A DNA stretch of 24,211 bases from positions 1 through 24,211 of the forward strand of contig JAGWZS010000001.1 in assembly GCA_018971905.1 (NCBI GenBank), in the 5' to 3' direction. The stretch comes from Rhodospirillales bacterium. Lineage in GTDB: Bacteria > Pseudomonadota > Alphaproteobacteria > Acetobacterales > Acetobacteraceae. A program made the position numbers and the translations under genes. Below, one piece after another: positions 1 to 8,227 of the stretch. Below the pieces are notes generated by a model. The model made no database searches and was not told where the DNA came from. It saw nothing but the letters and a program-made list of their open reading frames with translations. Position 1 is the first letter of the stretch, and every line of letters begins with the position of its first letter.

Positions 1-927
1 CTTCTGCTTACCGACCCCGTGGCCGGGTTTGGCGCCTATGCCGAAATGGACGCAAATGCCTACCCGCAAAACACCAGGCAGAACGTTACCGGCGCCGCGC
101 TGGCGGCAGGAGAGGGCGTTCAATTGCCCGGTGAAACCCTGACGCTCTCCGGTGCTTATCTTCAATCTGCGGAAACTGGCTTCGCGCTCAGTTCCTTTAG
201 CATCGTCAGGCCAATTGCCTTCACCCTAAAAGACATCCGCGCGCGCGACGACATCACCGCTGGTTGCCTCACGGTTTCACCGCGCCTTTCCGCCAGCTTC
301 TACGATTTTGCCGGTTACGCTCCGCAAAACCGGCGCGATCTGCGCGGCAGCCTGCTCCTGCATTACAGCAATGGCGCGCCGCTTTCTTACGTAACGGAGC
401 TGCGCGCAGACCGCAGCGCGGGCGCGGATATTATCCAAGACGCCAATAATTACGCCGCCCTGGCGGGTTTGCAGGACAAGGCGGATGGTCTCTGGACCAT
501 CTCCGCCCTGGCCGGTGGCGCGTGGCGTAGGCCGCGCGTGGGGCAGGGGTTTGCCGCGCCGGTCATGGAAACGCGGCTCGACTGGTTGCCTGACAGGCTG
601 GACGAGTTATGGCTCAATCTTGCCCGCGAGATCGACGACCCGAACCGGCTGAGCGCCACGCCTTACACGCTCACAGAGGCAAAGTTCACCTTTCTGCGCA
701 CGGGGTTGTACGATGTCAGCCTGAAAGCCACGGCGGCTGCATCCAACGCCGCGTATCTGCATACCCCATTGCGCGAAACATTGCTCACCGGCAGCGCGCA
801 GATGACATGGCAGATGAGCCCAGCGCTGGCGCTGAACGGGCGCTATGTGTTCAACGACCGGCAATCAAACGAACTTGGCGCGGCCAATGAGCATGTGCTG
901 ACCATTGGGATCAGCTGGACGCCGTGA
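1..927 (+). CDS. Outer-membrane beta-barrel protein, 5'-truncated by the window edge
   Basis: The frame is open from base 1, so the true start lies upstream; about 308 residues are visible. The protein shows alternating short amphipathic segments, many aromatic residues and asymmetric turns, and ends in a strand-like segment (ISWTP), all typical of a beta-barrel C-terminus. It resembles the putative beta-barrel porin group (BBP2-like) often found in exopolysaccharide export loci, but this family call is an inference from composition and context. The stop overlaps the start of a WecG/TagA-type glycosyltransferase by 4 bp (GTGA), which suggests coupled translation and a role in surface polysaccharide export or anchoring. 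No signal peptide can be judged because the N-terminus is missing. Confidence 0.6.
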   Translation, partial: LLLTDPVAGFGAYAEMDANAYPQNTRQNVTGAALAAGEGVQLPGETLTLSGAYLQSAETGFALSSFSIVRPIAFTLKDIRARDDITAGCLTVSPRLSASFYDFAGYAPQNRRDLRGSLLLHYSNGAPLSYVTELRADRSAGADIIQDANNYAALAGLQDKADGLWTISALAGGAWRRPRVGQGFAAPVMETRLDWLPDRLDELWLNLAREIDDPNRLSATPYTLTEAKFTFLRTGLYDVSLKATAAASNAAYLHTPLRETLLTGSAQMTWQMSPALALNGRYVFNDRQSNELGAANEHVLTIGISWTP

Positions 928-1661
928 AGTTCCTTGGCCTGTCCTTCAGCGAATTATCTCTGAAACAGACATGCGATGCGCTTCTGACCCGGCCCGCCGG
1001 CGCGGCGTTCGCCTATGTCGTCACCCCCAATGCTGACCATCTGGAGCGGTTGCGGCGCAATCCGGCGCTAAGGCCAGCGTATGAAAGCGCGCTGCTAAGG
1101 CTATTCGATTCGCGGTTTTTGGCGCATTGCGCACGCGCCTTAGGGCAAGAAGCCCCGCCCGTGGTGACCGGTGCGGACCTCACCGCTGCGCTGCTGCCAG
1201 TCCTGGTGGGAGACCGCGTGGCCGTGGTCGGTATGCAGGACGCCGCTTTCGCCGCATTGCGGGCGCGCTTTCCTGGCATTCACTTCATCCACCACAACCC
1301 GCCGATGGGCCTGCTCAACCAGCCTGAGGCTTTTGCCGGGGCCGTGCAATTCATCGCCCGCGTGCAGGCCCGTTTCGTGTTTTTTGCGCTTGGCTCGCCG
1401 GTGCAGGAGCTTCTGGCGCAGGAGGTGATGCGCCAGGGCGAGGCCACGGGGCTGGGGTTATGCATCGGCGCCGCCATGGAATTCGCGGCCGGAACCCGCC
1501 GCCGGGCGCCCGCCTGGATGCAGCACGCCGGATTGGAATGGCTGCACCGCCTGAGCCAAGAGCCGCGCCGCCTTGGCCCACGCTATTTGCTTCGCGCGCC
1601 GCGAGTGCTGGTTTTATTGCTGGCGGAAGCTGCGGGTTTTCGGGCAGGATCAAACCGGTAA
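924..1661 (+). CDS. WecG/TagA/CpsF family glycosyltransferase (GT26)
   Basis: The 245-residue protein has the full length and motif order of the GT26 family, which transfers N-acetylmannosaminyl-type or related sugars to polyprenyl-linked intermediates at the inner membrane. Visible motifs are TPNADH (residues 34-39), an Asp at 62 in the position of the usual PDG motif, VTGADL (81-86), ALGSPVQE (155-162), GAAMEFAAG (182-190) and RAPAWMQHAGLEWLHRL (194-210). The C-terminal Arg/Leu-rich segment is probably the membrane-contacting tail. Two departures from the usual consensus are visible: PDG reads FDS, and the Lys of GxPKQE is Val. The start is GTG at 924, overlapping the upstream stop. It probably belongs to the same exopolysaccharide operon as the preceding barrel gene. 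Acceptor and sugar cannot be told from sequence. Confidence 0.9.
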   Translation: MKFLGLSFSELSLKQTCDALLTRPAGAAFAYVVTPNADHLERLRRNPALRPAYESALLRLFDSRFLAHCARALGQEAPPVVTGADLTAALLPVLVGDRVAVVGMQDAAFAALRARFPGIHFIHHNPPMGLLNQPEAFAGAVQFIARVQARFVFFALGSPVQELLAQEVMRQGEATGLGLCIGAAMEFAAGTRRRAPAWMQHAGLEWLHRLSQEPRRLGPRYLLRAPRVLVLLLAEAAGFRAGSNR

Positions 1662-1684
1662 GAATCCGGCATTGGAGGCAGGAT

Positions 1685-1969
1685 TTGGACTTTGTGGCGC
1701 CTGAACGCCGCCGGGCGGCTGATGATTCCCTCTGGGCGGTCGTAGCCGTTATCGGCCGGGTTATCCGCATTGCGGAGGTTTTTCCCAGCCGGGCCTTGGC
1801 GCTGAAGGACCAGGCATGGCGAGAAACCCAGGTGCGCGCTTACGCGAGCTTCCTTGAAAGAACCGAGCAGCCAGCCCCACGTTACATGATAAAGCCAATT
1901 CGCCGGACGGATCTGCCCCGGCGATGGAAGCCGCTTCCGGCGCTTGGATTTTTGCACGGGAATTGGTGA
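1685..1969 (+). CDS. Small hypothetical protein between GT26 and fumC
   Basis: This 94-residue ORF starts at TTG 1685 behind a strong ribosome binding site (GGAGG at 1674-1678, 6 nt spacing), 23 bp after the glycosyltransferase stop. Its TGA shares one base with the fumC ATG (TGATG at 1967-1971), so it sits exactly where a coupled gene would. The protein is basic and Arg-rich, has one weakly hydrophobic stretch ([19 protein letters not shown]) and ends with a Pro/Leu-rich segment ([11 protein letters not shown]). No membrane helix is convincing and no known family is recognised. The frame stays open upstream to an ATG at 1460 inside the glycosyltransferase gene, but the 1685 start has the better context. 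Antisense ORFs also cover the region, so it remains a prediction. Confidence 0.5.
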   Translation: MDFVAPERRRAADDSLWAVVAVIGRVIRIAEVFPSRALALKDQAWRETQVRAYASFLERTEQPAPRYMIKPIRRTDLPRRWKPLPALGFLHGNW

Positions 1970-3372
1970 TGACAGACAAACGCATCGAGCATGACGCGCT
2001 GGGCGATGTGGAGGTTCCGGCCAACCGGCTCTGGGGCGCGCAGACGGAACGCAGCCTGGAGAATTTTCGCATCGGGCGGGAGCGTTACGTGTGGGGCAGG
2101 GATGTAGTGCGGGGCTTTGGCATTCTCAAAAAAGCCTGCGCGCTGGCCAACCAGGTGCTGGGGCAACTCTCGGAGGAAAAGGCCCAGCTCATCGCCACCG
2201 CCGCGCAGGAGGTGATCGACGGTAAATGGGATGATGAATTCCCTCTGGTGGTGTTCCAGACCGGCTCCGGCACCCAGAGCAACATGAACGCCAACGAGGT
2301 GATTTCCAACCGCGCCATCCAGATGGCGGGCGGGGTTGTCGGCAGCAAAAAGCCCATCAACCCGAACGACGATGTGAATCACAGCCAATCCTCCAACGAT
2401 ACTTTCCCCACCGTGATGCACATCGCGGCGGTGGAGGTGGCGGCGGGCCGACTACTGCCGGCGGTGGAACGGTTGGCAGATGTGCTCAAGGCCAAGAGCC
2501 TGGCTTATGGCGATGTGGTGATGACCGGGCGCACCCATTTGCAGGATGCAACGCCAATTACGCTGGGGCAGGTGATCTCCGGCTGGCACGCCCAGCTTGA
2601 GCAGGCGGCGGCCCTTATCACCTCCTCGCTGGATGGGCTTTATGAGCTGGCTATCGGCGGCACTGCTGTGGGCACGGGGCTGAACGCGCATCCGAATTTC
2701 GGCGCTACCACTGCTGCCTTCGTGGCCGAGGAAACCGGTTGCCCCTTCGTCTCGGCGCCCAATAAATTCGCGGCACTCTCCGCACACGATGCACTGGTGG
2801 CGGCCTCCGGCGCATTGCGCGTGCTGGCAGGCGCCGCGATGAAAATCGCCAATGACGTGCGCTGGTACGCTTCTGGCCCGCGCACCGGCATCGGCGAATT
2901 ACTGATTCCAGAAAACGAGCCCGGCTCCTCCATCATGCCTGGCAAGATCAACCCCACCCAGTGCGAGGCGTTGACCATGGTGGCTGTACAGGTGTTCGGC
3001 AACGACCATGCGGTGGCCTTTGGCGGCTCCCAGGGCAATTTCCAGCTCAATGTTTTCAAGCCGGTGATGCTGAGCAATTACTTGGATTCAGCCCATATCC
3101 TGGCTGACGCGCTGGACAGTTTTTGCATCCATTGCGCCGGGGGCATCGAGCCCGCTTTGGGCAGAATCGAGGAAAATCTCGCCCGCAACCTCATGCTCGT
3201 CACCGCCCTCAACCCGCATATCGGCTACGCCAAATCGGCCGAGATTGCCTTAAAGGCGCATCGCGAGGGGTTGACCCTGCGTGTGGCAGCGCTTGCCAGC
3301 GGCGCACTGACCGAAGCGCAATTCGACGCGTGGGTTAACCCCAGGGCCATGACCGCGCCGCTGGTGGTTTAG
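1969..3372 (+). CDS. fumC: Class II fumarate hydratase
   Basis: The protein catalyses reversible hydration of fumarate to L-malate in the TCA cycle; it is cytosolic and the family is homotetrameric and iron-independent. The 467 residues match the usual class II length. The substrate site GSGTQSNMN is at 99-107, the catalytic region [13 protein letters not shown] at 187-199 contains His190, and the fumarase/aspartase signature [10 protein letters not shown] is at 319-328 with the catalytic Ser in the mobile loop. The ATG at 1969 is preferred over an in-frame ATG at 1924 because it gives the standard N-terminus ([20 protein letters not shown]) and overlaps the upstream stop by one base. fumC is apparently co-transcribed with the tail of a polysaccharide cluster. 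A following gene starts 72 bp downstream with no terminator between. Confidence 0.97.
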   Translation: MTDKRIEHDALGDVEVPANRLWGAQTERSLENFRIGRERYVWGRDVVRGFGILKKACALANQVLGQLSEEKAQLIATAAQEVIDGKWDDEFPLVVFQTGSGTQSNMNANEVISNRAIQMAGGVVGSKKPINPNDDVNHSQSSNDTFPTVMHIAAVEVAAGRLLPAVERLADVLKAKSLAYGDVVMTGRTHLQDATPITLGQVISGWHAQLEQAAALITSSLDGLYELAIGGTAVGTGLNAHPNFGATTAAFVAEETGCPFVSAPNKFAALSAHDALVAASGALRVLAGAAMKIANDVRWYASGPRTGIGELLIPENEPGSSIMPGKINPTQCEALTMVAVQVFGNDHAVAFGGSQGNFQLNVFKPVMLSNYLDSAHILADALDSFCIHCAGGIEPALGRIEENLARNLMLVTALNPHIGYAKSAEIALKAHREGLTLRVAALASGALTEAQFDAWVNPRAMTAPLVV

Positions 3373-3382
3373 CGGGAGGGCT

Positions 3383-3412
3383 TTGCGGCCAGGCTTCTGA
3401 TCGTGTTAAGAT
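3383..3412 (+). promoter_or_regulatory. Weak candidate sigma-70-type promoter for map
   Basis: TTGCGG at 3383-3388 and TAAGAT at 3407-3412 are separated by 18 bp in the 72-bp fumC-map gap. A short inverted repeat, TGATC/GATCA, overlaps the -10 region. Matches are only partial, so map could equally be read from upstream. Confidence 0.25.
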
Positions 3413-3444
3413 CACTGACCTGATTGAGCTGGGGATGTGTGAAG

Positions 3445-4245
3445 ATGGATGGCGGTGCCGATTCTCGCCGGATTGTTGTTTACAAACCGGAGGACTTCGC
3501 GCCCATGCGCGCGGCGGGCCGCCTGGCGGCCGAAACGCTGGACATGATCGCCGAGCATGTGAAACCTGGCGTGACCACCGACCAGTTGAACGCGCTTTGC
3601 CACGATTTTATTACCGCGCATGGCGCTGTGCCCTCGCCGTTGAATTATCGCGGCTTCCCGAAATCAATCTGCACCTCCATCAATCATGTGGTCTGCCACG
3701 GTATTCCTGGCGACAGGAAGCTGCTGGACGGCGATATCCTGAACATCGACGTAACGGTAACGCTTGATGGGTGGTTCGGTGATTCCAGCCGGATGTATGT
3801 GGCCGGTAACGCCAACACCCGGGCGCGGCGGCTGATCGAGGTGACTTACGAGGCTTTGATGCGCGGCATTGCGGCAGTGAAACCAGGAGCCACCTTTGGC
3901 GACATTGGCTTTGCCATCCAGCAATATGTGGAGGCTCAGCGTTTTTCCGTCGTGCGGGATTTCTGTGGCCACGGCATCGGGCAGCGTTTCCACGAACCGC
4001 CCAACGTGCTGCATTTTGGCCGCCGCGGGGGAGGCGCAACGCTGAAGCCAGGCATGTTCTTCACCATCGAGCCGATGGTGAACGCGGGCAAACCAGATGT
4101 GAAAGTTCTGGAAGACGGATGGACGGCGGTGACCCGCGACCGCTCACTCTCCGCCCAGTTCGAGCATATGATCGGGGTAACGGAAACGGGCGCGGAGATC
4201 TTCACGATATCGCCCAAGGGCTACACCCAGCCGCCCTACGCATAA
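3445..4245 (+). CDS. map: Type I methionine aminopeptidase
   Basis: The enzyme removes the initiator methionine from nascent proteins in the cytosol, using a dinuclear metal site. All five expected metal ligands are visible in the 266-residue protein: Asp102 and Asp113 (NIDVTVTLDGWFGDSS), His176 (CGHGIG), Glu209 (TIEPMVNAG) and Glu240 (QFEHMIGV). The substrate-site His85 (VCHGIPG) and His183 (FHEPP) are also present. ATG 3445 is chosen because GGGGA at 3431-3435 lies 9 nt upstream and the length then fits the family; an in-frame TTG at 3424 would add seven residues. The short form lacks the N-terminal zinc-finger extension seen in some bacteria. It converges on hpf across a shared hairpin. 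Confidence 0.97.
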   Translation: MDGGADSRRIVVYKPEDFAPMRAAGRLAAETLDMIAEHVKPGVTTDQLNALCHDFITAHGAVPSPLNYRGFPKSICTSINHVVCHGIPGDRKLLDGDILNIDVTVTLDGWFGDSSRMYVAGNANTRARRLIEVTYEALMRGIAAVKPGATFGDIGFAIQQYVEAQRFSVVRDFCGHGIGQRFHEPPNVLHFGRRGGGATLKPGMFFTIEPMVNAGKPDVKVLEDGWTAVTRDRSLSAQFEHMIGVTETGAEIFTISPKGYTQPPYA

Positions 4246-4259
4246 TTCATGGGTGAATC

Positions 4260-4294
4260 TGGCGTGGCTGCACCAGTCTGGTACAGCCACGCCA
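4260..4294. terminator. Bidirectional hairpin between convergent map and hpf
   Basis: Perfect 11-bp arms TGGCGTGGCTG (4260-4270) and CAGCCACGCCA (4284-4294) are extended by an inner ACCA/TGGT pairing. The hairpin lies 14 bp past the map stop and 6 bp past the hpf stop. There is no clear T-tract on either strand, so it could be a terminator or a 3'-end stabiliser for both mRNAs. Confidence 0.7.
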
Positions 4295-4300
4295 GCGCGC

Positions 4301-4900
4301 TCAGGCGTTCGGGTCGATCCAGCCTACGTGCCCGTCGGTCCGCCGGTATACCACATTCAGCCCGCCGGTCTTGGTGTTGCGGAACATCATCAGCGGTTGC
4401 AGTGCCAAATCCATCTTCATCACCGCGTCGCGTACGCTCAGGGTTTCGATCGTGGTCGTGTCCTCGGCGACGATCGTGGCATGAAGCTCGTTTGCGAGCG
4501 TATCCACGCTTTTCTCGCGGCCGTTCGGGGCGGCCTCTTCGTCATCGGCTTCGGGTGCCAGCACATAGGCGCGGGCCATTTCGGGTTTAATCTTGCTCAG
4601 GTCACGCTGGTGCGCGGAGACGCGCCTGCGGTAGCGGCGCAACCGCTTGGCGATATGCTCCGCCGCATCCTCAAACGCAGCGCGGGCATCCGCCGCCTCA
4701 CCCTCACCGCGCACGGTAATGCCGCGGCCGGCGTGCAGGTTGATGTCGCAGGTGAAAAAACTGCGGGCGCGGCCGAAGGTAACCTGCGCCTCAAGAGCAT
4801 GGTCGAAGTATTTTGCCGTGATTGTGCCGAGCTGATTGCCCACGTGAACACGCAGGGCGTCTGACAGTTCGACTTGTTTACCTGAGACCGTTAGTTGCAT
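4301..4900 (-). CDS. hpf: Ribosome hibernation-promoting factor, long form
   Basis: Long HPF dimerises 70S ribosomes into inactive 100S particles during starvation. The 199-residue protein has the S30AE/YfiA domain at about residues 1-100 (starting MQLTVSGKQVELSDALR), a charged linker at about 105-140, and the C-terminal dimerisation domain at about 140-195 (AVMKMDLALQPLMMFRNTKT). This two-domain length separates it from short gammaproteobacterial HPF and YfiA. The start has a clear ribosome binding site (GGAGAA just upstream). It lies 64 bp downstream of rpoN, the common proteobacterial arrangement, and is the last gene of the block; ptsN, which often follows hpf, is absent here because the convergent map gene comes next. 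Confidence 0.95.
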   Translation of the reverse strand: MQLTVSGKQVELSDALRVHVGNQLGTITAKYFDHALEAQVTFGRARSFFTCDINLHAGRGITVRGEGEAADARAAFEDAAEHIAKRLRRYRRRVSAHQRDLSKIKPEMARAYVLAPEADDEEAAPNGREKSVDTLANELHATIVAEDTTTIETLSVRDAVMKMDLALQPLMMFRNTKTGGLNVVYRRTDGHVGWIDPNA

Positions 4901-4964
4901 GGTCTTCTCCCGAACAAACCGGCTCGTTGTCTTTGTTTCGCAGAGCTATTTTTCAACAGCCTTG

Positions 4965-6458
4965 CTATGCGGGGATTTTTTCCCGCCTGCGCTGCGCCGA
5001 GCCGGGAATACGCAGCGCGTCTCTGTATTTGGCCACGGTCCGCCGTGCTATGTCTATGCCTTCTTTCTGCAATATGGCCGCTACAGCATCATCCGACAAA
5101 ATATTTTTTGGATTTTCACCGCCGATGATCTGCGCAACGCGATGGCGGACGGTTTCTGCCGAGTGTGTCTCTCCGTTGGCCCCGGCGAGGGCTGTGGTAA
5201 AAAAGAATTTCAGCTCAAAAATGCCACGCGGCGTGGCGATGGATTTATTTGAAGTCACGCGGCTTACGGTGCTTTCGTGCAGCTCCACTTCAGCGGCAAT
5301 GTCGCGCAGGGTCAGCGGCCGCAGATGCGAGATGCCGTGGCGAAAAAAACCATCCTGCCGGCGCACAATCTCCGCTGAAACGCGCAATATGGTTTGCGCG
5401 CGGGCCTCCAGGGCCTTCACCAGCCAGTTTGCACTTTGCAACTGCTCGGAAAGGAAGCTTTTGGTTTCCTTATTGGCTGATGCCACCAGCCGGGCATGAA
5501 ACCCACGGCGGATTAGCAAACGCGGCATGGTTTCCGGGTTTATTTCAAGCAGCCAGTCAGGGGCGCCATCTTCCGCCAGTGGCGCCGGGCGCATCAGCAC
5601 ATCCGGGATCAGCGGGCGCAGCGGCTCGGAATCGAACTTCGCCCCTGGCTTCGGGTCCAGCCGCTTCAACTCGGCGATCATGTCAGCCAGGTCAGCTGCA
5701 TCCACACCGCAGATATCTTGTAAACTGCGCAGTTCGCGGCGGGCCAGTAAGGGCAGGTTATCCAGCAGTGCCTGCATTGCCGGGTCCAGCCGGTTCTGCT
5801 CCGCCAATTGCGCGGCCAAGCATTCCGCCAGGCTGGTGGCGAACACGCCAACCGGGTCGAAACGCATCATGATGGCGCGGACAGCCTCGAAACGGGGCAG
5901 CGCCACCCCCAAGGCCGCGGCCAATATCTCCGGCGTTTCACCTAGCCAACCCGTTGGCTCCAGCACCACGATCATCGCCATGGCGATCAGCAAATCCTCG
6001 CGGGCAGAAAACGTAAGCCGCGCCTGCTGCTCCAAATACTCGCGAAGATGGGGCCGCTCTGCGGCCAGCGCCTCCAGCGGGTTCCAATCGTCGTCCTCAC
6101 CCGAAAGTCCTGCCCCACCATAGCCATCGGCATTGGTGCCCACATCGTAAACATTACGGGTGTCGAGGTCGAGCGAGGTTGTGGCGGAATCCGGCAACAT
6201 GCCAGCAGCTGCCATGCTGGCTGGGTCATCGGGTACAGGGGAGATGGTTTCAGCCGACGCTTCAATCGCAGCTACGGTTTCACCTCCGATCTCGCGTTCA
6301 AGTAATGGATTTTTAAGCAATTCATCTTCAATGAACGCGGTGGCTTCCAGATTTGAGAATTGCAGCAGCTGAATGGCCTGACGCAACTGCGGGGTCATCA
6401 CCAGAGACTGAGACTGGCGAAGATCCAGGCGCGGCGCGTAGGACTGAGCAAAAGCCAT
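4965..6458 (-). CDS. rpoN: RNA polymerase sigma-54 factor
   Basis: Sigma-54 directs RNA polymerase to -24/-12 promoters and needs AAA+ activators such as NtrC, so it typically links to nitrogen metabolism. The 497-residue protein carries the Gln/Leu-rich region I (RLDLRQSQSLVMTPQLRQAI, about 10-29), an acidic region II (about 65-125), the core-binding domain, the DNA-binding segment with LTLRDIAAEVELHESTVSRV and ATPRGIFELKFFF, and the RpoN box ARRTVAKYR at 471-479. The ATG at 6458 is the first possible start: an in-frame stop lies four codons upstream. No Shine-Dalgarno sequence sits at normal distance; the GGAGAAGG upstream is about 27 nt away. It lies 88 bp downstream of lptB. Confidence 0.97.
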   Translation of the reverse strand: MAFAQSYAPRLDLRQSQSLVMTPQLRQAIQLLQFSNLEATAFIEDELLKNPLLEREIGGETVAAIEASAETISPVPDDPASMAAAGMLPDSATTSLDLDTRNVYDVGTNADGYGGAGLSGEDDDWNPLEALAAERPHLREYLEQQARLTFSAREDLLIAMAMIVVLEPTGWLGETPEILAAALGVALPRFEAVRAIMMRFDPVGVFATSLAECLAAQLAEQNRLDPAMQALLDNLPLLARRELRSLQDICGVDAADLADMIAELKRLDPKPGAKFDSEPLRPLIPDVLMRPAPLAEDGAPDWLLEINPETMPRLLIRRGFHARLVASANKETKSFLSEQLQSANWLVKALEARAQTILRVSAEIVRRQDGFFRHGISHLRPLTLRDIAAEVELHESTVSRVTSNKSIATPRGIFELKFFFTTALAGANGETHSAETVRHRVAQIIGGENPKNILSDDAVAAILQKEGIDIARRTVAKYRDALRIPGSAQRRREKIPA

Positions 6459-6546
6459 GCCAAAAGGTTAGCGCGTTTTCAAACCTTCTCCAAGAGTATT
6501 GGCGCGAAGGCTGCATGGCCAATTTCAAGCAAGCACGGGCACGCCG

Positions 6547-7326
6547 TTACAGGCTGAATTTTTCGCCCAGATAAACCCGGCGCACATCCTCATGCGCCAC
6601 CACTTCTTCAGGGTTGCCTTCCATCAGCACCTGGCCATCGTACAGAATATAGGCCCGGTCGATAATCTCCAGCGTTTCGCGCACATTATGGTCGGTGATG
6701 AGCACGCCAAGGCCACGATGCTTCAGATGCGCCACCAGATCGCGGATTTCGCCGACCGCTATGGGGTCAATGCCGGCCAGCGGCTCATCCAGCAGGATGT
6801 AATTCGGGCCCGTTGCCAACGCCCGGGCAATTTCTACACGCCGCCGCTCGCCGCCGGAGAGGGCAAGGGCAGGGGTGCGGCGCAGATGCGAGATGCCGAA
6901 TTCCGCCAGCAGCCCGGTCAGCATTTCCTCACGCCGGCTGGCATCCGGCTCCACCATGTCCAGCGCGGCCATGATGTTCTGCTCCACGTTCAGACCCCGG
7001 AATACGCTGGCCTCCTGCGGCAGATAGCCGATGCCAAGCCGTGCGCGCCGGTACATGGGCAGGGTTGAAATTTCCACACCGTCTAGCGAGATGGTTCCGG
7101 AATCAGGCCCGATCAGTCCCACGATCATGTAGAAGGTCGTGGTTTTGCCCGCGCCGTTTGGCCCCAGCAGCCCTACGGCCTCTCCGCGCTTAACAGAAAG
7201 CGAAACATTGCGCACAACCGGCCGCTTTTTGAACCGCTTGCCAAGACCGTTGGCCACCAGCCCGGCGTCACCGCCCGCAACCGCGGTCCGGCTGATCTGC
7301 TCGCTGGTAATGACGGAGCTGCTCAT
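6547..7326 (-). CDS. lptB: LPS export ABC transporter ATP-binding protein
   Basis: LptB is the cytoplasmic ATPase that, with LptF and LptG, extracts lipopolysaccharide from the inner membrane. The 259 residues contain Walker A GPNGAGKT (55-62), the Q-loop Gln104 (YLPQEASVF), the ABC signature LSGGERRR (156-163), Walker B ILLDEP (177-182), the D-loop AGID, and the switch His213 (ITDHNV). The C-terminal segment DVRRVYLGEKF matches the usual LptB tail. ATG 7326 is preferred because GGGGAA lies just upstream and the lptA stop is one base away; an in-frame start at 7395 would lie inside lptA. The N-terminus has about 20 extra residues (to GGDAG) before the ABC fold. Confidence 0.97.
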   Translation of the reverse strand: MSSSVITSEQISRTAVAGGDAGLVANGLGKRFKKRPVVRNVSLSVKRGEAVGLLGPNGAGKTTTFYMIVGLIGPDSGTISLDGVEISTLPMYRRARLGIGYLPQEASVFRGLNVEQNIMAALDMVEPDASRREEMLTGLLAEFGISHLRRTPALALSGGERRRVEIARALATGPNYILLDEPLAGIDPIAVGEIRDLVAHLKHRGLGVLITDHNVRETLEIIDRAYILYDGQVLMEGNPEEVVAHEDVRRVYLGEKFSL

Positions 7327-7327
7327 C

Positions 7328-8227
7328 TCACTTCCCCGATCCCGGCAAGATGACGCCGGAAACCTGGCCGCCTGGTCCTGCCAGCAATGTTGCAACTCCG
7401 GTTTTCATGTTCACTAGCGCATCGGCGCCTGCCAGCTCGTTTGGGCCATGAATGATGCGGACATTTCCGCCCAGCCGCGCCTGGCCGGTGGGCGGCAGAT
7501 AAACGCCCCTGTCGCCCATGGCGGTGTCGCTTGGTGTTTTGATAACAACGCTGCCCATTGCCTCAACGCGCTTGAGGTTGCCACCTTGGCTCAGCCCATC
7601 GACATTTTGCGCCGCTGGCTGCGCCGTGCCACCGCTTGCCTGGCTGTTAAAATAGCCTGTGATGACATCGGCCGCGATGGAGCGCCCGCCGTTTGCCATA
7701 ATCAGAGCGTCACCGCGCGCAATAGCCTTATGTTCACCCGCATAATATTCAATTGAATCCCGTGCGGTGATTGTATCCTGCGGCGTGGTCAGTTTCAGGT
7801 TTTTCCCGGTGAGCACCAGCACCTGCTGCCCTACGGAATAAACCGCATGGTCGCCCCAGGCGTTATCTGTCGCGGTGTAGATATGCACATGACCTATTGC
7901 ATCCAGCTCCGTGAGCTGGGCATTGCCCTGGTCGAGCGGGCTGGATGATGCGTCGGGCGCAGACGGCGCGGGCTGGCTGCCGGCGTCGGTTTTTTTCACA
8001 TAATGCGCCACCAGCTCATCTGCGGTTACGGTCACATCGCCGCGCACGGCCTTGGCGTCGCCGGTCGCGGTCACGGTCTGCGCATCCTGCGACCAGGTAA
8101 TGCCCTGCGATGCGGTGATCTGGATAGGCACCGGCGCCGCGCCGGGCGGCGTGCCCAGGTTTAAGTCCTGCGCGAAGGCCGCATGGGCCGCGCAGGCCAT
8201 GAGGGACAGAAGAAAAAAACGCTTCAT
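7328..8227 (-). CDS. lptA: Periplasmic LPS-bridge protein LptA (OstA domain), long form
   Basis: LptA forms the periplasmic bridge that carries lipopolysaccharide from LptC to LptD. A signal peptide is visible (MKRFFLLSLMACAAHAAFA, likely cut before Gln20). The mature part has repeated short strands of the OstA/LptA jelly-roll type, such as GDAKAVRGDVTVTADELVA and DTITARDSIEYYAGEHKAIARG. At 299 residues it is much longer than the roughly 185-residue E. coli protein. A Pro/Ala/Ser-rich insert (about residues 83-97) and extra strands after about 195 account for the difference. Its ATG overlaps the lptC stop by 4 bp, and its stop is one base from the lptB start, so the three are translationally coupled. 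Confidence 0.9.
   Translation of the reverse strand: MKRFFLLSLMACAAHAAFAQDLNLGTPPGAAPVPIQITASQGITWSQDAQTVTATGDAKAVRGDVTVTADELVAHYVKKTDAGSQPAPSAPDASSSPLDQGNAQLTELDAIGHVHIYTATDNAWGDHAVYSVGQQVLVLTGKNLKLTTPQDTITARDSIEYYAGEHKAIARGDALIMANGGRSIAADVITGYFNSQASGGTAQPAAQNVDGLSQGGNLKRVEAMGSVVIKTPSDTAMGDRGVYLPPTGQARLGGNVRIIHGPNELAGADALVNMKTGVATLLAGPGGQVSGVILPGSGK

Noticed and set aside
4969..4986. GCGGG/CCCGC hairpin near the rpoN stop as a terminator
   Set aside because: The stem is only 5 bp and lies within the last rpoN codons; a downstream T-run in the transcription direction is missing.
5527..6123. 198-residue plus-strand frame inside rpoN
   Set aside because: Ser/Ala/Arg-rich composition typical of an antisense shadow, opposite conserved RpoN regions.
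6547..7395. Longer LptB starting at 7395
   Set aside because: The extra 23 residues lie within lptA; the ATG at 7326 has a good ribosome binding site and is one base from the lptA stop.
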